Shown piece after piece: positions 1 through 7,430 of a stretch of 38,313 nt of DNA. Origin of the DNA: Ignavibacteria bacterium (GTDB lineage: Bacteria; Bacteroidota; Ignavibacteria; Kapaibacteriales; UBA4661). The stretch's first letter is position 1, and every line of letters starts with the position of its first letter. Under the pieces are notes generated by a model, which was not told the origin of the DNA, searched no databases, and saw only the letters and a list, made by a program, of their open reading frames with translations. Position numbers and translations under genes: made by a program. The stretch spans positions 1 through 38,313 of the forward strand of contig JAAFHM010000003.1 in NCBI GenBank assembly GCA_013298375.1, read 5' to 3'.

Positions 1-11
1 TTTACGGGGTA

Positions 12-140
12 TTAAAAATATCGTCGTTCAATGTCTTCGTTCCGATGCTGACGCTTACGCTCTCGCCGCCATGCGAAATTGCCAATACCGATTAGCAGTA
101 TTCCGACGAAAAGCAGTATCGTTTCAGTTTGTGTCATCAT
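12..140 (-). CDS. Small single-TM protein with charged C-terminus (42 aa), holin/spanin-like at best
   Basis: Read by eye: MMTQTETILLFVGILLIGIGNFAWRRERKRQHRNEDIERRYF; ATG overlaps stop of upstream minus ORF (TGATG). Below the length cutoff of the ORF track. Confidence 0.5.
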   Translation of the reverse strand: MMTQTETILLFVGILLIGIGNFAWRRERKRQHRNEDIERRYF

Positions 141-589
141 CAGTATTGATATTCAACAACGGTCGGAACAAGAGGCTCCTGCATACAGGGCAGTTCGCGC
201 CAGTTGAGACCTGTGTTTTCCAGAGCCTCGCATATCACGTTAATCGCATCATCCATTTCCAAACGCGCCCTCATCAGCATTTCAAGAGCATCCATGAGTG
301 ACGGAACTTTTTCGCGTTTATCGGCGCTCGGTTTCAGGGCGGAAAGTGCAGCGGTTGTGTTTTCCAATACATCACAAATATCAAGGATAGGGTCGTTGTG
401 CGTGTGGACTGTACGGACGCGCATTGTTCGGGCAAGCCAGTCGGATTCTTCGCGGGCAGCCGTGCGCTCGGCATCGGATTGTTGGGCGGGAGTGATCTTG
501 CGCAGAGCAAGTTTAGGGTTGGGCATTCCGGGGAAAAGCGCAGCTTGCAGACCCGGGTGCAAAACAGCAGAAACGATTGTTGTTTCCAT
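140..589 (-). CDS. Hypothetical protein
   Basis: 149-aa ORF on the strand of the neighbouring structural genes; translationally coupled to the following small ORF. Confidence 0.55.
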   Translation of the reverse strand: METTIVSAVLHPGLQAALFPGMPNPKLALRKITPAQQSDAERTAAREESDWLARTMRVRTVHTHNDPILDICDVLENTTAALSALKPSADKREKVPSLMDALEMLMRARLEMDDAINVICEALENTGLNWRELPCMQEPLVPTVVEYQY

Positions 590-676
590 ATTTTTTCGTA
601 TTTTGCGGTTGTAGAATTACGGCTTATTGCTTCGCAGTTTCCAAGGACTGAAGCGGTAAGCCGTCGTTGTTTTTGG

Positions 677-732
677 GGGTGGGCGTAGGAGTCGAACCTA
701 CTTTCGGCGGGGAGCCGAATACCCTTCCCACC
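677..732 (-). tRNA. D-armless tRNA-like, anticodon CCC (Gly-like)
   Basis: Minus strand: GGTGGGA AGGGTA TTCGG-CTCCCCG-CCGAA A GTAGG-TTCGACT-CCTAC GCCCACC C (+CCA at 674-676). Acceptor (6/7), anticodon arm and T-arm fold; only 6 nt where the D-arm should be. Confidence 0.5.
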
Positions 733-852
733 CGTCCGCACACAGCATAAATTCGAGGCGCAAACCAATATACAATCGTTGCAGTGGTTAAAAGAAAATG
801 ACCGTGCAGCATAAAAACACGCATTTTCGCGCCTCAGTTGTCAATAACGTTG

Positions 853-934
853 TGATAGAGGACAGAATCGAACTGTCTGAGTCAAAGACACGAGATTTAC
901 AGTCTCGCCGTGCGCCGTACACGAATACTCTACC
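853..934 (-). tRNA. tRNA-Tyr(GTA)
   Basis: GGTAGAG/CTCTATC acceptor, U8A9, D-stem CGTG/CACG, anticodon arm CGAGA-CTGTAAA-TCTCG, 13-nt variable arm, T-arm GACAG-TTCGATT-CTGTC; CCA not encoded. Confidence 0.85.
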
Positions 935-938
935 GTTG

Positions 939-1061
939 TGTAAGCGGGCAGAATCGAACTACCTGAGTCTCAAAAGCACCTCAATCGGTTAGAGGTCTGC
1001 GCAGTAGCCTAAAGACACCTAGCTTACGGCTAGGTCGTGCGCCGTACACGATTACGCTTAC
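939..1061 (-). tRNA. tRNA-Tyr(GTA)-like with about 41-nt insertion in the variable region
   Basis: GTAAGCG/CGCTTAC perfect acceptor, same D-arm as previous tRNA, anticodon arm CCTAG-CCGTAAG-CTAGG, T-arm GGTAG-TTCGATT-CTGCC; 54 nt between anticodon arm and T-arm versus 13 nt in its neighbour. Confidence 0.6.
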
Positions 1062-1235
1062 ATAATGCCCGTCTTTCCGGGCTGTCAGACTTTTGTAAGA
1101 GTCGGTCGTGTGTGTTGGGCAATTCTAGCGGACGCACATTTTGGTTTCAAAGAGAGGTGTACAAATCTCTCAGTTTGATGGATTCCTGCGTCTAAATCCA
1201 TCCCCACACCCGCGCTTAAACGAATGCCCTTTTGG

Positions 1236-1282
1236 GTTGTAGCGAGAGGCGTGCTCGAACCACCAACCTTCAGCTTATGAGA
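1236..1282 (-). repeat. Partial tRNA-Met 3'-half (direct repeat copy A)
   Basis: 43/47 identical to 1547-1593 (3' half of tRNA-Met); 5' half and D-arm absent. Confidence 0.75.
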
Positions 1283-1512
1283 TGCTCTTCTTCTCGACGG
1301 GTAACTATTTCCAAAACAAAATCGTAACTTTCAGATGCGGACTGCTCTTCATAACCTTCGTGCCAGAGAATATTGCGCTTGCTATGCCCATTCCGAATAG
1401 TCCAGCCTTCCCCCATGATGCCAATAAAGACAGCAGCTTCAGACGGATCATGGAATGATGCTCTGTATTGATTTTCGCTGTTAAAAACCTTGTAGTTTGG
1501 TGATGCTGCCAT
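1270..1512 (-). CDS. Hypothetical small protein (80 aa)
   Basis: ORF between the two tRNA 3'-half repeats; its stop codon lies inside the partial tRNA. Confidence 0.5.
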   Translation of the reverse strand: MAASPNYKVFNSENQYRASFHDPSEAAVFIGIMGEGWTIRNGHSKRNILWHEGYEEQSASESYDFVLEIVTRREEEHLIS

Positions 1513-1550
1513 TTCGATTCTCCAAAAAAGATTGATAAAAAGACTTGTTG

Positions 1551-1622
1551 TAGCGAGAGGCGTACCCGAACCACCAACCTTGAGTTTATGAGACTCACGA
1601 GCTGCCCTTGCTCTATCTCGCT
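1551..1622 (-). tRNA. tRNA-Met(CAT)
   Basis: AGCGAGA/TCTCGCT acceptor, TA, D-arm GAGC-AAGGGCA-GCTC, anticodon arm TGAGT-CTCATAA-ACTCA, T-arm GGTGG-TTCGGGT-ACGCC (one mismatch). Confidence 0.8.
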
Positions 1623-1683
1623 ATTTCGCCGGAGCGATGGTTATCCATCTATCTCTTCCAACAGTTATTGTAACTCCGGCTTG

Positions 1684-1758
1684 GCGCGGCGACGGGATTT
1701 GAACCCGCATCAGTTCCGGTTATGGAGCCGGATGCACTGCCAGTTGTGCTACGCCGCG
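1684..1758 (-). tRNA. tRNA with 8-nt anticodon loop CTCCATAA (Met- or Trp-derived)
   Basis: CGCGGCG/CGCCGCG acceptor, TA, D-arm GCAC-AACTGGCA-GTGC, anticodon arm TCCGG-CTCCATAA-CCGGA, T-arm GCGGG-TTCAAAT-CCCGT. Confidence 0.8.
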
Positions 1759-1829
1759 TCCTGAGCGGTCTCCTTTCGCTCAGTGTTTCCCCTTCGAGAA
1801 GTTTGTGTGTGTGTTCAGGAGGAGGCTTC

Positions 1830-2108
1830 TCACTCATCTTCGTAACCCCAAACCCCTGCGGGGATGGGCTGCTCAAGTAATCGTTGTAATTTTTCCCGCA
1901 TAAACTGATACCGTGCCACATCACGGAGAAATTGCTGCTGCCGTAAGCACCAAATACGCGAACCCTGCCTTTCTCCATCCCGCAAACGAAGTAATATTGG
2001 TATCTCCATCTCAGCAAAACTAATCTGCTCGCGGAGTGAAACGATAGAACCTGCCGGAACGAGATGCTGTGGAACGGGGGATTGCGCGGAGTGTGCCACT
2101 GCGTTCAT
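1830..2108 (-). CDS. Hypothetical protein
   Basis: 92-aa ORF; start overlaps the stop of 2105..2314 (ATGA). Confidence 0.6.
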   Translation of the reverse strand: MNAVAHSAQSPVPQHLVPAGSIVSLREQISFAEMEIPILLRLRDGERQGSRIWCLRQQQFLRDVARYQFMREKLQRLLEQPIPAGVWGYEDE

Positions 2109-2314
2109 TGCGCTGTCCCTTCTGGCATGGTATTTGAGTCAGGTAAATCAGCATAGAACAGTCTTAATGCCTCTTCTACAACGTCGCACATATTCAACCC
2201 GTTGTCTGTGACAGTAGTGTTAATTCTTTCCCAAATCGACAAAGGCAGGGAAACAGAGCGCGTAAAACGGCGCTCCTTTGCTATTTTAGCTTTCACATGT
2301 CGTAAATCTTTCAT
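2105..2314 (-). CDS. Small ribbon-helix-helix-like protein
   Basis: MKDLRHVKAKIAKERRFTRSVSLPLSIWERINTTVTDNGLNMCDVVEEALRLFYADL: beta strand plus helices typical of RHH/CopG-like regulators. Confidence 0.55.
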   Translation of the reverse strand: MKDLRHVKAKIAKERRFTRSVSLPLSIWERINTTVTDNGLNMCDVVEEALRLFYADLPDSNTMPEGTAQ

Positions 2315-2359
2315 ATTTTGCCATCCTGTTTTACGTTGTATTTTGCACTGTGTTTTACA

Positions 2360-2390
2360 TTGCGCTTATTCTGTGGTGCAAATATATTTC
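2360..2390 (+). promoter_or_regulatory. Candidate Bacteroidota-type promoter for the CI-like gene
   Basis: TTG (2360-2362) N20 TATATTTC (2383-2390) just upstream of ATG 2404; overlaps a direct repeat TGTTTTACRTTG (2327-2338, 2351-2362). Confidence 0.4.
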
Positions 2391-2403
2391 ATTTTGAAAT
2401 AAA

Positions 2404-2700
2404 ATGCAAGAAAATAAATTCCATTCTTCAATATTTCTTGATAGGCTTCGCGAGAAGCTAGGTTTTAAGCGCGATACGCAGCTTGCGGATTTTTTAGGTA
2501 TTGCGCAGCCAACTATTTCCGGCTGGCGGACGCGGAACACGTTTGACTTTAGTCTTATCGCGGAGAAGTGTATCCCGCTTGGAATCAGCTTTGATGAACT
2601 TTTAGGCGTTACGACAAACCCCAAAGAGCGCACTGCGACAGATGCGGAAATTGCTGCGCTAGAATCGCTGCTCTCAAAACTTAAATCTCAATCGCTATAG
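2404..2700 (+). CDS. CI/XRE-type HTH transcriptional regulator
   Basis: FLDRLREKLGFKRDTQLADFLGIAQPTISGWRTRNTFDFSLIAEKCIPLGISFDELLG: HTH pattern; divergent from 2314. Confidence 0.75.
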   Translation: MQENKFHSSIFLDRLREKLGFKRDTQLADFLGIAQPTISGWRTRNTFDFSLIAEKCIPLGISFDELLGVTTNPKERTATDAEIAALESLLSKLKSQSL

Positions 2701-2757
2701 TCATTTAGCAGCAGTGCTTCAATATCAGATTTTTCGACAAAAACAATCTTTACATAT

Positions 2758-3069
2758 TTAAGAAAGAGCATCTTCCAACTCTTTGTTACGGTAGCAGTTA
2801 AAAAGAGCAATCCTGACAAAATACAGTCCGCAAATTTCAGTATAACTAACCGCTTGTAAGCCGAATTTTACCGTAAATACCGTATTCCAGATAAGCATAG
2901 CACAATAAAGAAAAATGCCTTTCGCAAGAATTGCGGCAACAATTTTAATGAATATCGTCTGTTTGTTCGTTTTGCTGTTTTCCATTTTATTGCTTTGATT
3001 TGCAGTGCGCTCTACACTGCGTTCCGCGTTGCGTTCTGTGTGAAGGCAAAGATAAGGTAAATTTTTCAT
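2758..3069 (-). CDS. Small membrane protein (true start possibly internal MENSKTNK)
   Basis: Hydrophobic segments IFIKIVAAILAKGIFLYCAMLIW and ICGLYFVRIALF. Confidence 0.45.
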   Translation of the reverse strand: MKNLPYLCLHTERNAERSVERTANQSNKMENSKTNKQTIFIKIVAAILAKGIFLYCAMLIWNTVFTVKFGLQAVSYTEICGLYFVRIALFNCYRNKELEDALS

Positions 3070-3180
3070 CTAACAAGATAAATTTTTCGTTAAAATAATT
3101 TTTAACTCTAAGCCGATGATTTTACTGTACTTTTTTCAATAAATTTATGCAAAAAACTCTGTTTAGAAAGGGCTTCTCCG

Positions 3181-4293
3181 ATGACGAGTGAACAAGTCTC
3201 GCAAAAAATGGAAGCGAATTTGCACGGTCTCGTAACGCATATCCAAAAATCCGCCGCAAAGTGTAAAACCGAAGAAGCGGCAAAACACGCACTTGTGTTA
3301 CCGTTCCTGCAATTTGTCCTTAACTGGAATATCTTCGATCCTGAAGAAGTCATCCCCGAATACACTGCCGATTTTGGAATCAAGAAAGGTGAGAAAGTAG
3401 ATTATTGCGTTCAGAAAAACGGGCGCATTGCGTTTATTATTGAGTGCAAGATGCCGGGCGCGAAACTGGAAAAAGACCACGCCTCGCAGTTATATCGGTA
3501 TTTCAACACACTGACGGATTGCCGCATTGGAGTCCTGACCGATGGAGTGCGGTATCTGTTCTATACCGACAGCGAAAGTCCGAATGTTTTGGATGATACG
3601 CCTTTTCTCACTATTGACTTTTCACGAAAAGAAAGCATTATGATTGAAGATTTGAAGCACTTCACACGGGACTTGTTCAATGCAGACGATATACACAATA
3701 CAGCGACGCAAATCAAATACGCGGATAGTGTGAAAGCCTACCTTATTCGCCAACTGGATGCGCCGAATGATGAGTTTGTGCGCTTGCTTGTCAACGCCTC
3801 CGATAGTAGCGCCAAGTTCAACGCCAAGAACGCCGAAATAATGCGCTCTATTGTCAGGAAAGCGCTTGAAACGATGATACAAGACCGCGCATATCAAACT
3901 ATCAAGACCGCGCAAGTTGCAGAATCAGAAATCGGCAATGCCGCCGAAAGCAGCCCGAATACTAGTGCTGCAAAAGAAATCATTACCACCGTAGAAGAGT
4001 GGGAAGGGTTTTATACCGTGCGGACGCTGCTTCACGACGTGGTGCAGCCGGAACGGGTGCAGTTCAAAGATACGGTTTCGTACTTTAACGTTCTTTTAGA
4101 CGGCAATCCGCGCCAGCAAATCTGCCGCTTCTACTTCAATAATACTCGCAAATACCTCGGATTGTTCTCCGAAAAAGGCGAAACGAAAAAAGAGATTGGC
4201 GGTATTGCCGATTTGTACCTTTTAAAGCGTGAATTTGCCGCCGCCGTGAATATGTATGAACCTAAATCTTCCTATCCAAAAGTTTCCATTTGA
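3181..4293 (+). CDS. HsdR N-terminal-domain / type IV restriction-like nuclease
   Basis: EYTADFGIKKGEKVDYCVQKNGRIAFIIECKMPGAKLEKDHASQLYRYFN: PD-(D/E)XK arrangement of HSDR_N proteins. Confidence 0.75.
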   Translation: MTSEQVSQKMEANLHGLVTHIQKSAAKCKTEEAAKHALVLPFLQFVLNWNIFDPEEVIPEYTADFGIKKGEKVDYCVQKNGRIAFIIECKMPGAKLEKDHASQLYRYFNTLTDCRIGVLTDGVRYLFYTDSESPNVLDDTPFLTIDFSRKESIMIEDLKHFTRDLFNADDIHNTATQIKYADSVKAYLIRQLDAPNDEFVRLLVNASDSSAKFNAKNAEIMRSIVRKALETMIQDRAYQTIKTAQVAESEIGNAAESSPNTSAAKEIITTVEEWEGFYTVRTLLHDVVQPERVQFKDTVSYFNVLLDGNPRQQICRFYFNNTRKYLGLFSEKGETKKEIGGIADLYLLKREFAAAVNMYEPKSSYPKVSI

Positions 4294-4297
4294 AACC

Positions 4298-4708
4298 ATG
4301 AAAAAACTCCTTCTCCTTTCGCTCTTGCTCACAGGCTGTAATGTTTCCAATCCCAGCGGCACACAAAATAACGGACTTGATATTAAAAAATATCCGTTTC
4401 GGTTTACGGAAATTCTTCCCAACCCAAGCGGTGTGGATGTCGGAAACGAATACGCTATTATTCGGAACACGTCAAGTGACAGCGCTAGTATTCAAGATTG
4501 GTATTATACAGGTCGCTTAGTCACACGCTTTACATTCGGCTTTGCTGGGAAAGTTCCGGGCAGCTGGGAATCAAAATCCGGTACGGGTAGAACAAATGAA
4601 TGGCTTCACAACACCGCAGATACGCTGCGTCTTTATGCGCCAGACAACACGCTCGTTCAAACCGTGATTTGGGCAAACGTTGCCGATGGGCAAATCATTA
4701 AGCCATAA
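4298..4708 (+). CDS. Lipoprotein with lamin-tail-domain (LTD)-like fold
   Basis: MKKLLLLSLLLTGC lipobox; FTEILPNPSGVDVGNEYAIIRNTSSDSASIQDWYY resembles LTD; 4 bp after the preceding stop. Confidence 0.6.
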   Translation: MKKLLLLSLLLTGCNVSNPSGTQNNGLDIKKYPFRFTEILPNPSGVDVGNEYAIIRNTSSDSASIQDWYYTGRLVTRFTFGFAGKVPGSWESKSGTGRTNEWLHNTADTLRLYAPDNTLVQTVIWANVADGQIIKP

Positions 4709-4713
4709 TATTT

Positions 4714-5769
4714 ATGAGCAACATTGAAAAAGCACAAACCCGCTTGGAACGTTTGAAAGATAGCGTTTCGCGAGGTGTTGAATCTGCAAAAGACAAGGTT
4801 TCAGGCGTTGTGGAGGACAGCACGGTTGTTGAACGGGTGCGGGAATGGGTTGTTTCGCTGTTTGTAAAAGCCGTTGAATCCTGCTCCACCGAACGAGACC
4901 GCGCCGATCTGTTGGCGTGGCTTTCCGATGTTCGGTTTGACCTTGAACAAAACACCACCCCCGCCGATAGATTCCGTGCGGTTTCCGCCCGTATTGACGG
5001 TAAGAAAACCGCACAGGTACTAGGGCGAAGCGTTGGTGAAACATTCAACAGTTACAAAAACTCTTCGCTGCCATTGCCCGTAAAAATCGCTATTCCTGTA
5101 ACACTGGCGGCTTCTACGGTAATCGGCGGCGCGGGTGTGGGCATAGCAGGATTGGGAACGGCAATCGGCGCACCCGCACTGCTGCTGGTGTTTTTGGGCG
5201 CGGCGGGTATTACGTCGGTTATTGATGCGGTTCTGACAAACAAAAGCGCTGGCGAGTATGTTGCCTTCATCGGTGCGATGATTGCTCACGATGAAATGTT
5301 GCGCCGTACAAAAGCGGAACTGCGTAAGGCAATGGCAGCAAAGCCCGCCGCACCGCATAGATATGATGTTCCCGAAGAATATGCCGCGCTGCAACAGGCA
5401 TTGTTACAGCTTCAATCATACGAATTTGAGCAACACGTCATGTCGTTTTTTCAAAAAGAAGGATTAACGGCATGGGTAACAAAACAAAGCAACGATGCGG
5501 GTGTGGATGGTTTTGCACGACACCCCGAAGGCTTAATAGTTGTCCAGTGCAAACGAAATGCGTCGGGCAATCTCGTCGGTCGCCCGACGGTTCAGCAATT
5601 CAAAGGTGTCATTGAGGAAAATACGGCGTGGCGAGGCTACATCGTTACAACGAGTTCGTTCACCAACGAAGCAAGGGAAAGCGCGGCAAAAAATCCACGT
5701 CTTATTCTTGTCGATATGCCACTTTTGGCAAATTGGCACACATCTTTTTCTCTGCAAGCAAATGAATGA
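4714..5769 (+). CDS. Membrane-associated Mrr-like restriction endonuclease
   Basis: Gly/Ala-rich hydrophobic segment LPVKIAIPVTLAASTVIGGAGVGIAGLGTAIGAPALLLVFLGAAGITSVI followed by FEQHVMSFFQKEGLTAWVTKQSNDAGVDGFARHPEGLIVVQCKR (Mrr_cat-like PD-(D/E)XK). Confidence 0.75.
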   Translation: MSNIEKAQTRLERLKDSVSRGVESAKDKVSGVVEDSTVVERVREWVVSLFVKAVESCSTERDRADLLAWLSDVRFDLEQNTTPADRFRAVSARIDGKKTAQVLGRSVGETFNSYKNSSLPLPVKIAIPVTLAASTVIGGAGVGIAGLGTAIGAPALLLVFLGAAGITSVIDAVLTNKSAGEYVAFIGAMIAHDEMLRRTKAELRKAMAAKPAAPHRYDVPEEYAALQQALLQLQSYEFEQHVMSFFQKEGLTAWVTKQSNDAGVDGFARHPEGLIVVQCKRNASGNLVGRPTVQQFKGVIEENTAWRGYIVTTSSFTNEARESAAKNPRLILVDMPLLANWHTSFSLQANE

Positions 5770-6406
5770 AATTTTACAACGGCTGTCAACAATTATTGAT
5801 AAGCACTACGACGGTAGCCGCCCAGATTTTGCGCGGTCGCTTGGGAAAAGACCTGACAGTCTTCACGGCTACTTCCAAAAAGACAGCAAGCCCGGCAGCG
5901 ACCTGCTCGCCGAAATCCTCACTCTCGGCTTTAGCGCGGACTGGCTCCTCTCCGGCGAAGGCGCAATGTACGCTGACAACGAAGCCGGACGCGCCCTTGC
6001 GAACCGCAATGCTAGCGACGTTAAACAGCGCGTGGACGGGCGCTCACAAGAGGACATTCGTATCCGTGCGCAGCGCTGGCAAATGGCGCGTGAGTGGTTC
6101 ACGAAAACAGGAACAATAACGGAGTGGTACTGGCTGGCACGAAGCGTGGACGAGGCGGTAACGCTGGAATGGTTACTGTTTCAGGAAGGCGGTAAACAGC
6201 CGCACGAGCCGCCAACACTGAATAAATTTTGGCTATGGATTGCCGAAAGCGGCATCCGCCCCGAATGGATGCTCTTTTGCGACGAAGGCGAACCGTGGAT
6301 GGAAACGGTCGCAGGGCGGCGCTTTCAAGAGCGGCTGCGGCAACGGTTCACTCCTCAACGTGAAATCGTTCCCGTGAACGAAGCCCTGCCTGAATATTCT
6401 GCATAA
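5762..6406 (+). CDS. CI-repressor-like HTH protein with repeated WLL-x-EG motifs
   Basis: Start read at 5762 (ATGAATGA overlap with upstream stop); FARSLGKRPDSLHGYFQKDSKPGSDLLAEILTLGFSADWLLSGEGAMY, then TLEWLLFQEGGKQ and RPEWMLFCDEGEPW. Confidence 0.65.
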   Translation: MNEILQRLSTIIDKHYDGSRPDFARSLGKRPDSLHGYFQKDSKPGSDLLAEILTLGFSADWLLSGEGAMYADNEAGRALANRNASDVKQRVDGRSQEDIRIRAQRWQMAREWFTKTGTITEWYWLARSVDEAVTLEWLLFQEGGKQPHEPPTLNKFWLWIAESGIRPEWMLFCDEGEPWMETVAGRRFQERLRQRFTPQREIVPVNEALPEYSA

Positions 6407-6731
6407 TTACGAGTTCGTCCAAGCCGTTAATGAGGTCGCGGAGTTCCGTCGTTTTCTCCCGAATATCGGCGCTGATGGCTGTTGCATGGGCAAGCACTTC
6501 GATTGCATCAATATTCGCGTTCATGTCGTCGATGATGCCTTTGCTGTCTTGGATTGTCCGAATAATCGTCATAGACTGGTCGTTATAGAGCGCTTCGATA
6601 GCAGATATGCGCGTTTTGTGACGTTTTGCCGTGATGATTAAAACAGCGACTGTTCCCACGATAGTCAAGGCAATAAGCGCGATAAGAATTGTTGTAGGCG
6701 TGATAAGAACTGTTTCCATAGCGTTTTCCAA
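6348..6731 (-). CDS. Membrane-anchored coiled-coil protein
   Basis: N-terminal TM (IALIALTIVGTVAVLII) followed by a heptad-like helix; may start at 6719. Confidence 0.55.
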   Translation of the reverse strand: MENAMETVLITPTTILIALIALTIVGTVAVLIITAKRHKTRISAIEALYNDQSMTIIRTIQDSKGIIDDMNANIDAIEVLAHATAISADIREKTTELRDLINGLDELVIMQNIQAGLRSRERFHVEE

Positions 6732-7423
6732 GGTAAATATTCTAAAAAAGCAAGAAAGATGCAGGTATTTTTTATCAAATGTGAAGCGCTGTGCGCATAG
6801 CGTGTATCCGATTCAGGTAACAAAAGTTGATATGCAAAGATAAGCAGCCCTAAGAAATTATAGCAAAATAATCCGATAAAAATTTTCCCCGATGCCGATA
6901 GCCAGATCTGGCGGAAGGTTTCGCGGAAAAGGATAGCGACGGAATAATTATCACTCTCCCTGAGTTCTTTGGAAACATTCTGCATTTGCGAATTAAGCAC
7001 AAACGCAATGCACCAGTTCATCGTAATGTCGGACAAAATAATAAGCGGCTCGTCACCAAGCGCCATTGCGGGCTTAGAAGCGTGAAAGCCAAGCCACGCC
7101 GCGAAAAATGCTGGCATGAGAAGACTCATAGTGTTTCGCAAACGAGCGCTATTCGTCACTGACGAAACGAATTGCGCTTCAAGCAAGAACTCAATGACAG
7201 TGTAGAGGTGCTGAAGTGGTTGATAAGCGAAGCTCTGGTGTTGCTCTGTCAAGTATGCCGATCCCTCTTGGTACGCGAAATTACACGCTAGGTCCGTGAG
7301 TAGGCTGCACCAAACAAGCGTTACAATGGCTTTAACAGGTGCGGGAATTTTCTCCCCCACCTGCCAGCCGAGTAAGCAAACCAAAAAACTCAGTAATTCG
7401 ACAACAAAAAATCGTAGTGACAT
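6665..7423 (-). CDS. Polytopic integral membrane protein
   Basis: Several hydrophobic segments across 252 aa. Confidence 0.65.
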   Translation of the reverse strand: MSLRFFVVELLSFLVCLLGWQVGEKIPAPVKAIVTLVWCSLLTDLACNFAYQEGSAYLTEQHQSFAYQPLQHLYTVIEFLLEAQFVSSVTNSARLRNTMSLLMPAFFAAWLGFHASKPAMALGDEPLIILSDITMNWCIAFVLNSQMQNVSKELRESDNYSVAILFRETFRQIWLSASGKIFIGLFCYNFLGLLIFAYQLLLPESDTRYAHSASHLIKNTCIFLAFLEYLPWKTLWKQFLSRLQQFLSRLLP

Positions 7424-7430
7424 ATTTTAG

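Noticed and set aside
1063-1123. Possible third armless tRNA (ATTGCCC/GGGCATT with CTTACAAA loop, Val-like)
   Set aside because: No recognisable TTC T-arm and a competing GCCCG/CGGGC hairpin at 1067-1082; too weak to call.
1151-1202. Two adjacent hairpins (AGAGA/TCTCT; GATGGATT/AATCCATC) between tRNAs
   Set aside because: Real pairing, but cannot be assigned to a tRNA or terminator; may be spacer structure or decayed tRNA.
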